Position numbers and translations under genes: made by a program. Positions 1 through 6,174 of a stretch of DNA of 7,967 bases are shown one piece after another (within the stretch, counting starts at the first letter, position 1; each line of letters begins with the position of its first letter). The DNA is from an uncultured Verrucomicrobium sp. GTDB taxonomy: Bacteria; Verrucomicrobiota; Verrucomicrobiia; Methylacidiphilales; GAS474. The stretch is taken from positions 1 through 7,967 of the forward strand of contig CAISZB010000507.1 of the NCBI GenBank assembly GCA_903889845.1, in the 5' to 3' direction. The notes below the pieces were generated by a model that was given only the letters and a program-made list of their open reading frames with translations, was not told the DNA's origin and ran no database searches.

Positions 1-104
1 CCGGGGGGGGGGCGGGGGGGCAAGGATGGAAAGTTTTTCCGGCTCACTGATTCAGCCTCACTTTTCCGGTTTTTATGCCGAATAGGGTAAAATTGAGGAA
101 GAGC
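1..104. other. Non-coding leader with G tracts and short repeats
   Basis: No gene is visible here. It opens with two guanine runs (G10 at 3-12 and G7 at 14-20). An imperfect dyad GGAAA/TTTCC lies at 28-32 and 36-40. TTTTCCGG occurs twice as a direct repeat at 35-42 and 62-69, and a small palindrome CTGATTCAG sits at 47-55 between the two copies. A TAAAAT hexamer at 88-93 resembles a -10 box, but I see no good -35 at the right distance. The repeats could be an operator or promoter for the three-gene cluster to the right, which is inference only. The segment is cut by the window edge, so part of the control region may be missing. Confidence 0.3.
95..103 (+). promoter_or_regulatory. Ribosome binding site deciding the WbuC-type gene start
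   Basis: GAGGAAGAG lies immediately before two adjacent ATG codons at 105 and 108. The AGGA core is 5 bases from the first and 8 from the second, so either could be used. The upstream in-frame ATG at 75 has only a T-rich stretch before it and no Shine-Dalgarno match, so it is rejected. Confidence 0.6.
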
Positions 105-665
105 ATGATGCCATCCCCCATACCCCACCCCCTTGCCTTTCCCGCCGTGGAAGGACCGCTTTTCGCCCTCGACGAGGAGATGCTCCGGATCGGGCACGAG
201 GGGGCGCGGCTCTCCCCCCGGCGGCGGATTATTTTGCCGCTTCACCGCACGCAGGACTCCCTCGTCCAGCGGATGCTCAATTTCATGCAGCCGGGGACCT
301 ACGCCCGGCCCCATCTCCACCCCCGGCCGGGCGCGGCGGAGGCGGTTCTGGTCCTGCGCGGGGCGGTCGATTTCTTCCGCTTCGACGCGCAGGGGACCGT
401 CCTCGACCGGGTCGAGCTGCGGCCCGGGGGCGCGGGCCTCGTCGATATCGAGGCGCGGGTCTGGCACACCTTCGCCACCCTGGCCCCCGATACGGTGGTC
501 CTGGAGGTGAAGATGGGGCCGTACGACGCGAAGCTCGACAAAGTCTTCCCCGAATGGGCTCCCGACGAGGGAAGCCCCGAGTCCGGCCCCTGGATGGAAC
601 GCCTCCTGGCATCGACCCCCGTGACCCGGGCCGCCGTACCGGCCCCGGTCGGTCTTGGCGTTTGA
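105..665 (+). CDS. WbuC-family cupin-fold metalloprotein
   Basis: This 186-residue protein looks like the WbuC cupin family, small proteins often found in polysaccharide or O-antigen loci whose biochemical activity is not established. Family hallmarks, numbered from the ATG at 105, are QRMLN followed by QPGTY at 55-66, a metal-ligand pattern H70-x-H72 with E79, a second-half His121 after a Trp, the KMGPY segment near 136-140 and WAPDEG at 151-156. The three His and one Glu are the usual cupin metal ligands and all appear present. About 30 residues at the C-terminus, rich in Ala, Pro and Val, extend past the usual end of the fold. There is no signal peptide or membrane segment, so it should be cytoplasmic. 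The sigma factor gene starts only 16 bases downstream, suggesting co-transcription, yet no glycan genes are visible nearby. The start could also be 108 or, less likely, 75. Family assignment is confident; the function is unknown. Confidence 0.8.
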   Translation: MMPSPIPHPLAFPAVEGPLFALDEEMLRIGHEGARLSPRRRIILPLHRTQDSLVQRMLNFMQPGTYARPHLHPRPGAAEAVLVLRGAVDFFRFDAQGTVLDRVELRPGGAGLVDIEARVWHTFATLAPDTVVLEVKMGPYDAKLDKVFPEWAPDEGSPESGPWMERLLASTPVTRAAVPAPVGLGV

Positions 666-667
666 GC

Positions 668-676
668 GGAAAGGGG
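668..676 (+). promoter_or_regulatory. Ribosome binding site of the sigma factor gene
   Basis: The purine run GGAAAGGGG starts two bases after the stop codon of the WbuC-type gene and ends five bases before the ATG at 682. It favours that ATG over an in-frame TTG at 655, which overlaps the upstream gene, and over the internal ATG at 805. Confidence 0.55.
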
Positions 677-681
677 TTACG

Positions 682-1335
682 ATGGAGGAAGGGAAGCGCG
701 ACGAGAGGGGGAGTTCCGGGGCGGCCTTGCTGATGCCGCTCCCGCCCCGTCGGTCGGCTTCCGTCCCTGCTGTCGTTGCGGTCCCCGGAAAAAACGAACG
801 CGCCATGCCCACGCCCGCCAACCCCGATCCCCGGGCCGGTCTTTCCCCGACGGGGACGAAGCCGAAGTCCGCCGCCCTGCGCGGCCTTCTCACCGCGCTC
901 CTCGACCGGCACGGCCTGCCGCTGCGCCGGTATGCGGCCCGCCTGACGGGCGATGCGCCGCGCGGGCACGAGGCGGTCCGGCGGGCCTTCGTCGCGCTGG
1001 CGCTCCTGCCCGGATTGGACGAGCTGCCGGAGGAGAAGCGGGTCGAGAAACTCTACCGCGCCTGCCGCGAGGCGGCCCTGGCCTCGCTGAAGGGGGAGGC
1101 CCGGCGGCCCCGGACGCCCGCCTCCGCTGCCGGAGCCAACGCCGCGACCGATCCGGTCCGCCTCGGCCTGAACCAGGTGCAGGAGGAGATGCTGCGGCTG
1201 AAGTTCGAGTGCGGCCTCGGTTATCCCGCGATCGCGGCGATCCTCGACGTCGCCCCGGCCCATGTTTCCAATCTGGTCCACGCCGCCTTGACTCAAGTGC
1301 GGCAAGCGCAGGCGAAAGGAGAGTCGGCCCCATGA
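682..1335 (+). CDS. ECF-like sigma-70 family RNA polymerase sigma factor
   Basis: A 217-residue protein with the two-domain plan of extracytoplasmic-function sigma factors, which direct RNA polymerase to a small regulon. Residues 68-105 (a run ending LRRYAARLTGD, then a helix with EAVRRAF) match a degenerate region 2. Residues 118-142 resemble the end of region 2, with a charged KGEARR. Residues 160-208 are a good region 4: a QEEMLRLKFECGLGY-type helix leads into a helix-turn-helix with AIAAILDV and a recognition helix near HVSNLVHAAL. The first 60 residues are Pro/Ala/Arg-rich and match nothing I recognise. The true start might be the ATG at 805, although that has a poor ribosome site. The stop overlaps the next start as ATGA, so it is translationally coupled to the anti-sigma-like VWA gene. 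The region 2 match is weak, so promoter-melting ability is less certain than promoter recognition. Confidence 0.75.
   Translation: MEEGKRDERGSSGAALLMPLPPRRSASVPAVVAVPGKNERAMPTPANPDPRAGLSPTGTKPKSAALRGLLTALLDRHGLPLRRYAARLTGDAPRGHEAVRRAFVALALLPGLDELPEEKRVEKLYRACREAALASLKGEARRPRTPASAAGANAATDPVRLGLNQVQEEMLRLKFECGLGYPAIAAILDVAPAHVSNLVHAALTQVRQAQAKGESAP
1315..1323 (+). promoter_or_regulatory. Ribosome binding site deciding the VWA gene start
   Basis: AAAGGAGAG lies inside the last codons of the sigma gene, eight bases before the ATG at 1332. It supports 1332 as the start rather than the longer in-frame reading from 1209, whose first 41 codons would lie wholly over the conserved region 4 of the sigma factor. 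Confidence 0.7.
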
Positions 1336-3740
1336 GTCCCGGCGCCTTTACCCCGGACGATCCGGTCTGGACGTCCTACGCCCTCGGCGAGGTCCCCCCG
1401 AAGGAGAAGGAGAGCCTGACGGCCTCCCTCCGTTTCTCGACCGACGCGGAGGCCCAGGTCGATCGGGTCCGCCTCTCCGCGGAGAACCTCCGCGCGGCGT
1501 GGGTCGCGGAGCAGGTGGAGATTCTGCCGCTCGACTCGGCCCCGTTTGTCGATGGGGTGATGGCGGAGGCGGGGGCGGCGGTCCCGGCGGCAGGCGGCGG
1601 TTTTTCCCTGCCGTTCCTCGGCGCGGTCCCGTCGAAGTATGTCATCCTCGGTTTCGCCGTCATTGTCGCGGTCGGCGGAGGCGGGCTGGCGTGGGAACTG
1701 AAGCAGGAACCCCGTCCGGCGATGCTCCGCTGGATTCCGGTCCTCGGCTCTGAGGCGGGCGCGACCCCGGTCGCTTCCTCCACTTCGGGCGATGTGGTGA
1801 CGACGGTCGAGCCTGTGCCCGCGACGGCCTCGGCGCCGGTCCCTGCGACCCCGCCTCCCCCGCAACTCGGGGAGGGCTCCTTCAATGTCCGCGCGCCTGA
1901 CACGACGGGGGCCGCCGTCCCGGCTTCCGCGACCTCGCCTGCTCCCGCGACGCCGGTCCCGGCTCAGGCGGCGACCTCCGCCACGGCGCAGCCCGCCCCG
2001 CCCCCCGACGACGGGGCCGAGGCCGCCGCCCGCGCCGCGCGGAAGGAGAAGATCGACCGCCTCCGCGAGCAGGTCGACGCGACTCCCTCTCCCGCCCCGG
2101 CCCCGGCGCTGCCGGTCTCCGTCGCTCCCGCCGCCTTTCCCGACCTGCCGACCGACGGGACCCCGGCCAACGCGACGATCCAGACGGAGACGACGATCCC
2201 GCTCTCGGCGACGCCCGAGGGCGGCATTTCCTTCTTGCCCGGCCCGCTTCGCCCGGTGCGCCAGTCGCTCCAGACCGGCTTCGCCCTGGCGGAGATCGTC
2301 CCCGTCGTCCCGGTCGTGGCGGTGCCGGTCGCCCTCGTACTGAAGGACCGGACCGACGACGGCGCCCCCGTCGAGGAGGGCGGCGGCGTCCGCCTCATCG
2401 ATTATTCGGCGGGGAACGACGCGCTGCCGACGCCGCCCCCCGTCCCCTTCGTCATGATGGCCCGGCTCTTCCCGTCGCCGTGGGCCCTTTCTTCCTCGTC
2501 GTCGCCGGCGTCGGGCGTGGGGCGGCAGCTCCTCGTCGTCGGCCTCCGGGCGGTGACCCCGGCGCAGGTGCCCCGGCCCCCGGCGAACCTCGTCTTCGTG
2601 GTCGACAATTCCCTCTCGATGGGGGCGCCCGACCGCCTCGCGGCCTTCAAGAAGGCGGTCGGCCCGTTCCTTGACCGGCTCGTGCCCGGGGACCGCGTCG
2701 GGCTCGTCACCTACGCGGGCAGCTCGACGATCGCGCTCTCCTCGACCGAGATTCCGAAGGCCAAGACCTCCTCCGACGCGGCGGCGGCCCCCGCCCTCGT
2801 CGCGAACGCCCCGGCGCCGGGCGAGGACGAGGCGCGGGCGGCGATCCGCGCCGCCTTCAACCGCATCGCCGTCGTCGGGGCCGACCGCCCCGGGGTGAGT
2901 CTCCGCGCCGCCTTCGACATGGCCCGAAAGGGGTTCCTGCCGGACGGCTTCAACCGCGTCATCGTCGTCACCGATGGCGACCTCGACTCCCTCGCCTTCG
3001 GGCAGAAGGACGGCTCGGGGGGGCTCCCCGCCGAGGTGGCCCGGCAGACCCGGGACGGGATCACGCTGAGTGTGCTGTTCCTGGGAAAGGAGGCGGTCGA
3101 CGGGCCGCAACTGCGGAAGGTCGTTGCGGCGGGCCACGGGCGCGGCTCGATCCTGCGGACGGCGGCGGGGATCGAGACGGTGCTGGGCCGGGAGGTGGCT
3201 CCGCGTCCGCCGACCCCGGTGCGGGACGTGAAGCTGGAACTGGCCCTGGCCCCGGAGGCGATCGGGGCGTGGCGGCTGATTGGGTACGAGAACCATCTGC
3301 CCGTTTCCGGCGCGGGAATCCCGGCGAAGGAGGGGGATGGTCTCCTGGCCTTCTACGAATTGCAGCGGCCCGCCACGGCCGCCCCCGTCGATCTCACGGC
3401 GCGGTTCCGCTACGACCGTCCCGCCGCGGCGGGGGGGGGGACGGCGAACGGGAAGGAATCGCTCCGGCTCGATGGTCTCACCTCCGCGATGGCGACGCGG
3501 GAGGTCTCCCCGCAGGTACTGCGGGAGTTCGATAAATCGGCCGCGGAGATCCGGGCGCGGCTCGCCGCCCTCTCCCCCGACTCCCGGGCCGGGGGCCTGG
3601 GGAGCCGCAGCGCCGACACCTCGGTGCCGGTCGCGGCATCGGGTCCGGCGTCGGCCCCCTCCACTTCGGGAGACAGCGCCGACGCGGCTTACCAGAATTT
3701 TCGGAAGAATACGGAGGAGTGGTTGGGGCCGCAGAAGTAG
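1332..3740 (+). CDS. Membrane-anchored anti-sigma-like / VWA-YfbK fusion protein
   Basis: An 802-residue protein. Residues 8-65 carry the YALGE-x-P-x-x-E pattern and Ala/Val-rich helices typical of zinc-less anti-sigma N-termini. Residues 102-121 form one transmembrane helix. Residues 125-350 are a low-complexity Pro/Ala/Thr linker with a short charged helix near 228-250. Residues 355-410 resemble the end of the YfbK N-terminal region. The VWA domain spans about 418-620: a MIDAS-type D425-x-S427-x-S429, a GDRVGLVTYAG strand at 453-463 and TDGD at 547-550. Residues 629-690 match the YfbK C-terminal domain (DUF3520), including WRLIGYEN at 647-654. The usual final helix of that domain is not recognisable, and a Ser/Ala/Pro-rich tail follows. 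The start overlaps the sigma gene stop, so the protein probably holds the sigma factor at the membrane and senses something through its VWA half (inference). Oddities are the Asp at the expected MIDAS Thr position and a G10 run in the gene. Confidence 0.8.
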   Translation: MSPGAFTPDDPVWTSYALGEVPPKEKESLTASLRFSTDAEAQVDRVRLSAENLRAAWVAEQVEILPLDSAPFVDGVMAEAGAAVPAAGGGFSLPFLGAVPSKYVILGFAVIVAVGGGGLAWELKQEPRPAMLRWIPVLGSEAGATPVASSTSGDVVTTVEPVPATASAPVPATPPPPQLGEGSFNVRAPDTTGAAVPASATSPAPATPVPAQAATSATAQPAPPPDDGAEAAARAARKEKIDRLREQVDATPSPAPAPALPVSVAPAAFPDLPTDGTPANATIQTETTIPLSATPEGGISFLPGPLRPVRQSLQTGFALAEIVPVVPVVAVPVALVLKDRTDDGAPVEEGGGVRLIDYSAGNDALPTPPPVPFVMMARLFPSPWALSSSSSPASGVGRQLLVVGLRAVTPAQVPRPPANLVFVVDNSLSMGAPDRLAAFKKAVGPFLDRLVPGDRVGLVTYAGSSTIALSSTEIPKAKTSSDAAAAPALVANAPAPGEDEARAAIRAAFNRIAVVGADRPGVSLRAAFDMARKGFLPDGFNRVIVVTDGDLDSLAFGQKDGSGGLPAEVARQTRDGITLSVLFLGKEAVDGPQLRKVVAAGHGRGSILRTAAGIETVLGREVAPRPPTPVRDVKLELALAPEAIGAWRLIGYENHLPVSGAGIPAKEGDGLLAFYELQRPATAAPVDLTARFRYDRPAAAGGGTANGKESLRLDGLTSAMATREVSPQVLREFDKSAAEIRARLAALSPDSRAGGLGSRSADTSVPVAASGPASAPSTSGDSADAAYQNFRKNTEEWLGPQK
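3431..3440 (+). repeat. Homopolymeric G10 tract inside the VWA gene
   Basis: Ten consecutive guanines encode a Gly-Gly-Gly stretch at residues 701-703, just past the recognisable core of the YfbK C-terminal domain. Tracts of this length are prone to slippage in replication and to sequencing error. One base gained or lost would replace roughly the last 100 residues. The reading frame is open through the tract as given. Confidence 0.8.
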
Positions 3741-3816
3741 GCAGTCCCGGCTCTGGTGTTGCGTGGGAAGAAGGACGCGTCCCTGCAGGCCCTTCTCCCA
3801 AAGAGAGTTCTACTCC

Positions 3817-3954
3817 GCTGAATCCCCTATCCTTGGGAGGAATCACCATGGGAGGAGCCTTCGGAACCGAAGCGGCCTTCTCCCTATAGGGGTATAGGCG
3901 TTTTGGTGCCGTCTCCCCACGCCATAGGTACCCTCGGAGATTCGGGGATTCAGC
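3817..3954. repeat. Long-range inverted repeat
   Basis: GCTGAATCCCC at 3817-3827 is the exact reverse complement of GGGGATTCAGC at 3944-3954. Within the 116-base interior, TCTCC near 3880 can pair with GGAGA at 3936-3940, and GGCGT near 3897-3901 with ACGCC at 3919-3923, so nested pairing of a long stem is possible. This is by-eye complementarity; no folding energy was computed. Confidence 0.5.
3848..3889 (+). other. Tiny 13-codon open frame with a strong ribosome site (doubtful gene)
   Basis: ATG at 3848 begins a 13-residue frame (MGGAFGTEAAFSL) ending in TAG. It is preceded by GGGAGGA at 3835-3841 with six bases of spacing, one of the better Shine-Dalgarno matches in the window. It lies within the inverted-repeat region. 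No plus-strand gene follows before the convergent thuA-like gene, so a leader-peptide role is unlikely, and the match could be chance because GGGAGGA occurs three times here. I recognise no family. Confidence 0.12.
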
Positions 3955-3970
3955 CGAGGCTGCGCCTCGG
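3954..3970. repeat. Hairpin with 7-base stem
   Basis: CCGAGGC and GCCTCGG flank a TGC triplet, giving a perfect seven-base stem with a three-base loop. No T-run follows on either strand, so it is not a classical intrinsic terminator. Confidence 0.6.
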
Positions 3971-4087
3971 GAGGAGAATAGCCTCCACCGCGCGTTCTTT
4001 TCCCCATGCAGGCTCCTGGCTGGGACTGCCTGCGCGATAGCGCAATCCACCCAAAGGGGAAACCAACTGGCAGGGGCGGGAGCCAAC

Positions 4088-4106
4088 CTGAGGGGGCACC
4101 CCTCAG
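4088..4106. terminator. Perfect 8-base-stem hairpin, possible terminator of the thuA-like operon
   Basis: CTGAGGGG and CCCCTCAG flank GCA, forming a strong GC-rich stem about 75 bases past the thuA-like stop on the minus strand. A smaller hairpin, GACCC-TATC-GGGTC, lies at 4131-4144, closer to that stop. Neither is followed by a T-run, so termination is only a position-based inference. Tail-less hairpins of this kind can stabilise the 3' end of a transcript instead. Confidence 0.35.
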
Positions 4107-4179
4107 AAGCCTACAACGTGCGTCCGTCGCGACCCTATCGGGTCCGCTCCCCGGTCCCGAAGGGCCGCACCCACAACCT

Positions 4180-4965
4180 CTACCGATACCCCGCCTCCCC
4201 CGCCTTATGAAGCGTCGGCCCCTGGGCGACGATCTTTTCCGCAGCCTTCTCGACGGGGACGTTGGGGCAGGTGTCGATCCAGCGGCTCCCTTCGGGCGCG
4301 GCCCAGCGGGCGGCGTTCCGGATGACGAGGCGGACTTCCTTCTGGTGGTAGGTGGGGTAGGTCTCGTGGCCGGGACGGAAGTAGAAGATCTTCCCGTTGC
4401 CCCGCTTCCACGTCGCGCCGGAGCGGAAGGCCTCGCCGCCCGCGAACCAGCTCAGGAAGACGACTTCGTCCGGGTTCGGGATCGCGAAGGGTTCCCCGTA
4501 CATCTCCTCGTTCGGGATTTCGAAGTAGCGGTCGATGCCCTGGGCGATGGGATGGCCGGGGTTGCAGACCCAGAGGCGTTCCTTTTCGCCCGCCTCGCGC
4601 CAGGTAAGGGAGCAGGTGGTGCCGAGGAGGCGCTTGAAGATCTTCGAGTAGTGGCCGGAGTGGAGGACGATGAGGCCCATCCCCTGGAGGACGCGGGCCT
4701 GGACGCGATCGACGATGGCGTCGTCGACCTTCCCGTGGGCGCAGTGGCCCCACCAGGTGAGGACGTCGGTCTGGTCGAGGACGGCCTCGGTCAGGCCGTG
4801 TTCCGGCTGGTCGAGGGTGGCGGTGCGGACGACGAGGGAGGCGTCTTCGCGGAGGCCCTCGGCGATGCATTCGTGCATCCCCTTCGGATAGATTTGGGCG
4901 ACGGTCTCGTTCTTCTTGTCGTGGACGTTCTCGCCCCAGACGGTGACGCGGAGTTTTTGGGTCAT
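4180..4965 (-). CDS. ThuA-domain protein (trehalose-utilisation type)
   Basis: A 261-residue protein that matches the ThuA family along its length. The fold resembles class I glutamine amidotransferases but lacks their Cys nucleophile. Recognisable blocks are [14 protein letters not shown] at 7-20, [13 protein letters not shown] at 47-59, WWGH at 71-74, LHSGH with SKIFKRLLG at 101-115, [12 protein letters not shown] at 122-133, EEMYGEPF at 153-160 and [12 protein letters not shown] at 195-206. In rhizobia, ThuA works with the oxidoreductase ThuB on trehalose and related disaccharides through 3-keto derivatives. Here it follows a Gfo/Idh/MocA gene by 22 bases, the same type of partnership. The true substrate cannot be read from sequence. 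There is no signal peptide or membrane helix. The ATG at 4965 has no Shine-Dalgarno sequence; the bases before it are almost all pyrimidines, so translation may depend on the upstream gene. The last 35 residues go beyond the conserved core. Confidence 0.9.
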   Translation of the reverse strand: MTQKLRVTVWGENVHDKKNETVAQIYPKGMHECIAEGLREDASLVVRTATLDQPEHGLTEAVLDQTDVLTWWGHCAHGKVDDAIVDRVQARVLQGMGLIVLHSGHYSKIFKRLLGTTCSLTWREAGEKERLWVCNPGHPIAQGIDRYFEIPNEEMYGEPFAIPNPDEVVFLSWFAGGEAFRSGATWKRGNGKIFYFRPGHETYPTYHQKEVRLVIRNAARWAAPEGSRWIDTCPNVPVEKAAEKIVAQGPTLHKAGEAGYR

Positions 4966-4987
4966 ATGAAGGATGGAGGTGGGAGGG

Positions 4988-6088
4988 TTAGAGTTTGGGC
5001 AGGACGATTTCCTTGTTGGTGGCGCTCGATTTCATGATCCCTTCGAGGATCGCGATGACGCGGAGGGTCTGCTCGACGGGGACGGGGGAGGGCTTGTTGT
5101 TGCGGATCGCGTCGGCGAAGGCGACGATCTCCTCGGTGTGGGCGGGCTGGACGCCCGGCTTCGGCAGGATGCGGCCGTCGATCAGGGAGCGGTTGACGGC
5201 GGTGTAGAATTCGCCCGTCGGCCACTTCACGGAGGCCTTCTTGCCCAGGAGGACGGCGTTCCAGTCCTCCTTTTCCTGGTGCTGGAGCCAGCTGGCCTCC
5301 AGGGCCAGGGTGGCGCCGTTCTCGAAGTGGACGTAGCCGGAGGCGAAGTCCTCGACGCCGAAGAGGGTCCGGTCCCATTCGCCCCAGGCGCCGGGGAGTT
5401 CGTGCCCCTTGGCGAAGTTCGTCAGGGCGCGGCCGCTGACGCGGACGGGGCGGGGGAAGTCCATGAGCCACATGGCGGTGTCGAGGGCGTGGACGCCGAT
5501 GTCCATGCAGGGGCCGCCGCCGGAGAGCTTCGGGTCGATGAAGCCGGGGCTGGTCGGAAGGTGGTTGCGGCGGGTGGCATTGACGCGGGTGTGGTAGACC
5601 TCGCCGAGGGCACCGGTATCGACCCACGCCTTGATGGCCTGGGCGATGTCGCTGAAGCGGCAGTGCTGGGCGGTCATGAGGAGCTTCCCGGCCTTCTTCG
5701 AGGCGGCCTGCATCGCCAGGATCTCCTTCGTCGTGACGGCGAGGGGCTTCTCGCAGAGGACGTGTTTCCCGGCCTGGAAGGCGGCGAGGACGGCGGGGGT
5801 GTGGACGCAGTTGGGCGTGCAGATATCGACGGCGTCGATTTCTTCCAGGGCGACGAGGTCGCGGTAGTCGGTGAAGACGTGGGGGATCTGGAAATCGTCG
5901 GCGAGTTTCTGCGCCGTCGCTCGGTTCACGTCGCAGACGGCGACGATCTCGCAGTCGGGGACGGCCAGCCAGCCGGGCTTGAGGTGGGCGCCGCGGACGA
6001 TGCCGCCCGCGCCGATGAGGCCGATTTTCAGTTTCTTGCTCGATTGACTCGATTTGCTCGTCTTGATCGCCTTGCTCGTTTTGCTCAT
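4988..6088 (-). CDS. Gfo/Idh/MocA-family NAD(P)-dependent oxidoreductase
   Basis: A 366-residue protein of usual family length. After a Lys/Ser-rich N-terminal tail (residues 1-20), the Rossmann fold starts at [15 protein letters not shown] (21-35), with the acidic end of strand two near D53. The EKP motif at 113-115 carries the lysine normally involved in catalysis. The C-terminal domain has DIGVHALD at 196-203, the DxGxHxxD pattern holding the catalytic-site His200. No Tat or Sec signal is present, unlike many relatives in this phylum, so it should be cytoplasmic. Family members oxidise or epimerise sugars, inositols and glycosides with NAD(P). With the ThuA-like gene downstream, oxidation of a disaccharide or glycoside to a 3-keto form is a reasonable guess. 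It is the first gene of a two-gene unit divergent from an AraC regulator. The start at 6088 lacks a Shine-Dalgarno match, but no other start precedes the Rossmann fold convincingly. Confidence 0.9.
   Translation of the reverse strand: MSKTSKAIKTSKSSQSSKKLKIGLIGAGGIVRGAHLKPGWLAVPDCEIVAVCDVNRATAQKLADDFQIPHVFTDYRDLVALEEIDAVDICTPNCVHTPAVLAAFQAGKHVLCEKPLAVTTKEILAMQAASKKAGKLLMTAQHCRFSDIAQAIKAWVDTGALGEVYHTRVNATRRNHLPTSPGFIDPKLSGGGPCMDIGVHALDTAMWLMDFPRPVRVSGRALTNFAKGHELPGAWGEWDRTLFGVEDFASGYVHFENGATLALEASWLQHQEKEDWNAVLLGKKASVKWPTGEFYTAVNRSLIDGRILPKPGVQPAHTEEIVAFADAIRNNKPSPVPVEQTLRVIAILEGIMKSSATNKEIVLPKL
6035..6088 (-). repeat. Degenerate 9-base tandem repeat encoding an SK-x tail
   Basis: Six imperfect copies of a nine-base unit (about ACGAGCAAG in the coding direction) make up the first 18 codons of the oxidoreductase gene. 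They encode near-repeats of Ser-Lys-Thr/Ser/Ala before the Rossmann fold. Because the unit is a multiple of three, copy-number change would lengthen or shorten the tail without shifting frame. Confidence 0.7.
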
Positions 6089-6136
6089 GGAGGTTGAGGG
6101 GTGTTTTATGGAACTTTTACGTTCGTCTCTTTTTCC

Positions 6137-6164
6137 ACGATAAGCCTTTAAACCAGGCCTTCAA
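6137..6164 (-). promoter_or_regulatory. Candidate sigma-70 promoter for the oxidoreductase-thuA pair
   Basis: On the minus strand, TTGAAG (6164-6159) and TATCGT (6142-6137) are separated by 16 bases and each match four of six consensus bases. The -10 box lies about 50 bases upstream of the ATG. The -35 overlaps the middle CCTTCAA repeat, which would suit regulator contact with RNA polymerase. The boxes are weak. Confidence 0.25.
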
Positions 6165-6174
6165 CGTCCTTTAA
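6145..6174. promoter_or_regulatory. Three direct repeats CCTTYAA, candidate AraC-type operator
   Basis: CCTTTAA at 6145-6151, CCTTCAA at 6158-6164 and CCTTTAA at 6168-6174 lie in the same orientation, with start-to-start distances of 13 and 10 bases. The two exact copies are 23 bases apart, close to the spacing of direct half-sites used by AraC-family dimers. The last copy lies in the near-palindrome CCTTTAATGG (6168-6177). Confidence 0.4.

Larger units (their letters stand above)
3741..4179. other. Non-coding convergent intergenic region rich in inverted repeats
   Basis: About 440 bases separate the VWA gene from the oppositely oriented thuA-like gene. Open frames crossing it are extensions of antisense shadows with no recognisable protein. 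It contains many self-complementary stretches: CTCCCAA/TTGGGAG (3795-3801 with 3833-3839), an 11-base pair of arms (3817-3827 with 3944-3954), the palindrome CCCTATAGGG (3882-3891), a 7-base-stem hairpin (3954-3970), TTTCCCC/GGGGAAA (3999-4005 with 4056-4062), TGCGC/GCGCA (4031-4044), an 8-base-stem hairpin (4088-4106) and GACCC/GGGTC (4131-4144). GGGAGGA occurs three times (3835, 3850 and 3969). It may hold terminators for both operons, a structured RNA, or a decayed repeat element. I do not recognise tmRNA, RNase P, SRP or tRNA signatures. Confidence 0.6.

Noticed and set aside
1209..1331. Longer N-terminus of the VWA gene starting at ATG 1209
   Set aside because: It would lie wholly over the conserved region 4 of the sigma factor, reads as Arg/Ser/Pro-rich sequence, and the strong ribosome site points to ATG 1332.
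1293..3296. Long minus-strand open frame opposite the VWA gene
   Set aside because: Arg/Gly-rich antisense reading with no recognisable domain, opposite a gene with clear VWA and YfbK motifs; expected in very GC-rich coding DNA.
3741..4179. tmRNA, RNase P RNA, SRP RNA or tRNA gene
   Set aside because: I looked for their conserved core sequences and a cloverleaf or T-loop signature and found none. GGGGATTCAG only superficially resembles the tmRNA 5' end.
3741..4179. CRISPR array or insertion sequence
   Set aside because: No regularly spaced identical repeats, no transposase fragment and no terminal repeats with a flanking target duplication that I can see.
4006..5037. Long plus-strand open frame opposite the thuA-like gene
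   Set aside because: Antisense to a full-length conserved ThuA protein; its sequence is Gly/Asp/Val-rich with no family match.
4973..6097. Long plus-strand open frame opposite the oxidoreductase
   Set aside because: Antisense to an intact Gfo/Idh/MocA gene with all motifs; low-complexity acidic/Gly composition typical of a GC-rich shadow.
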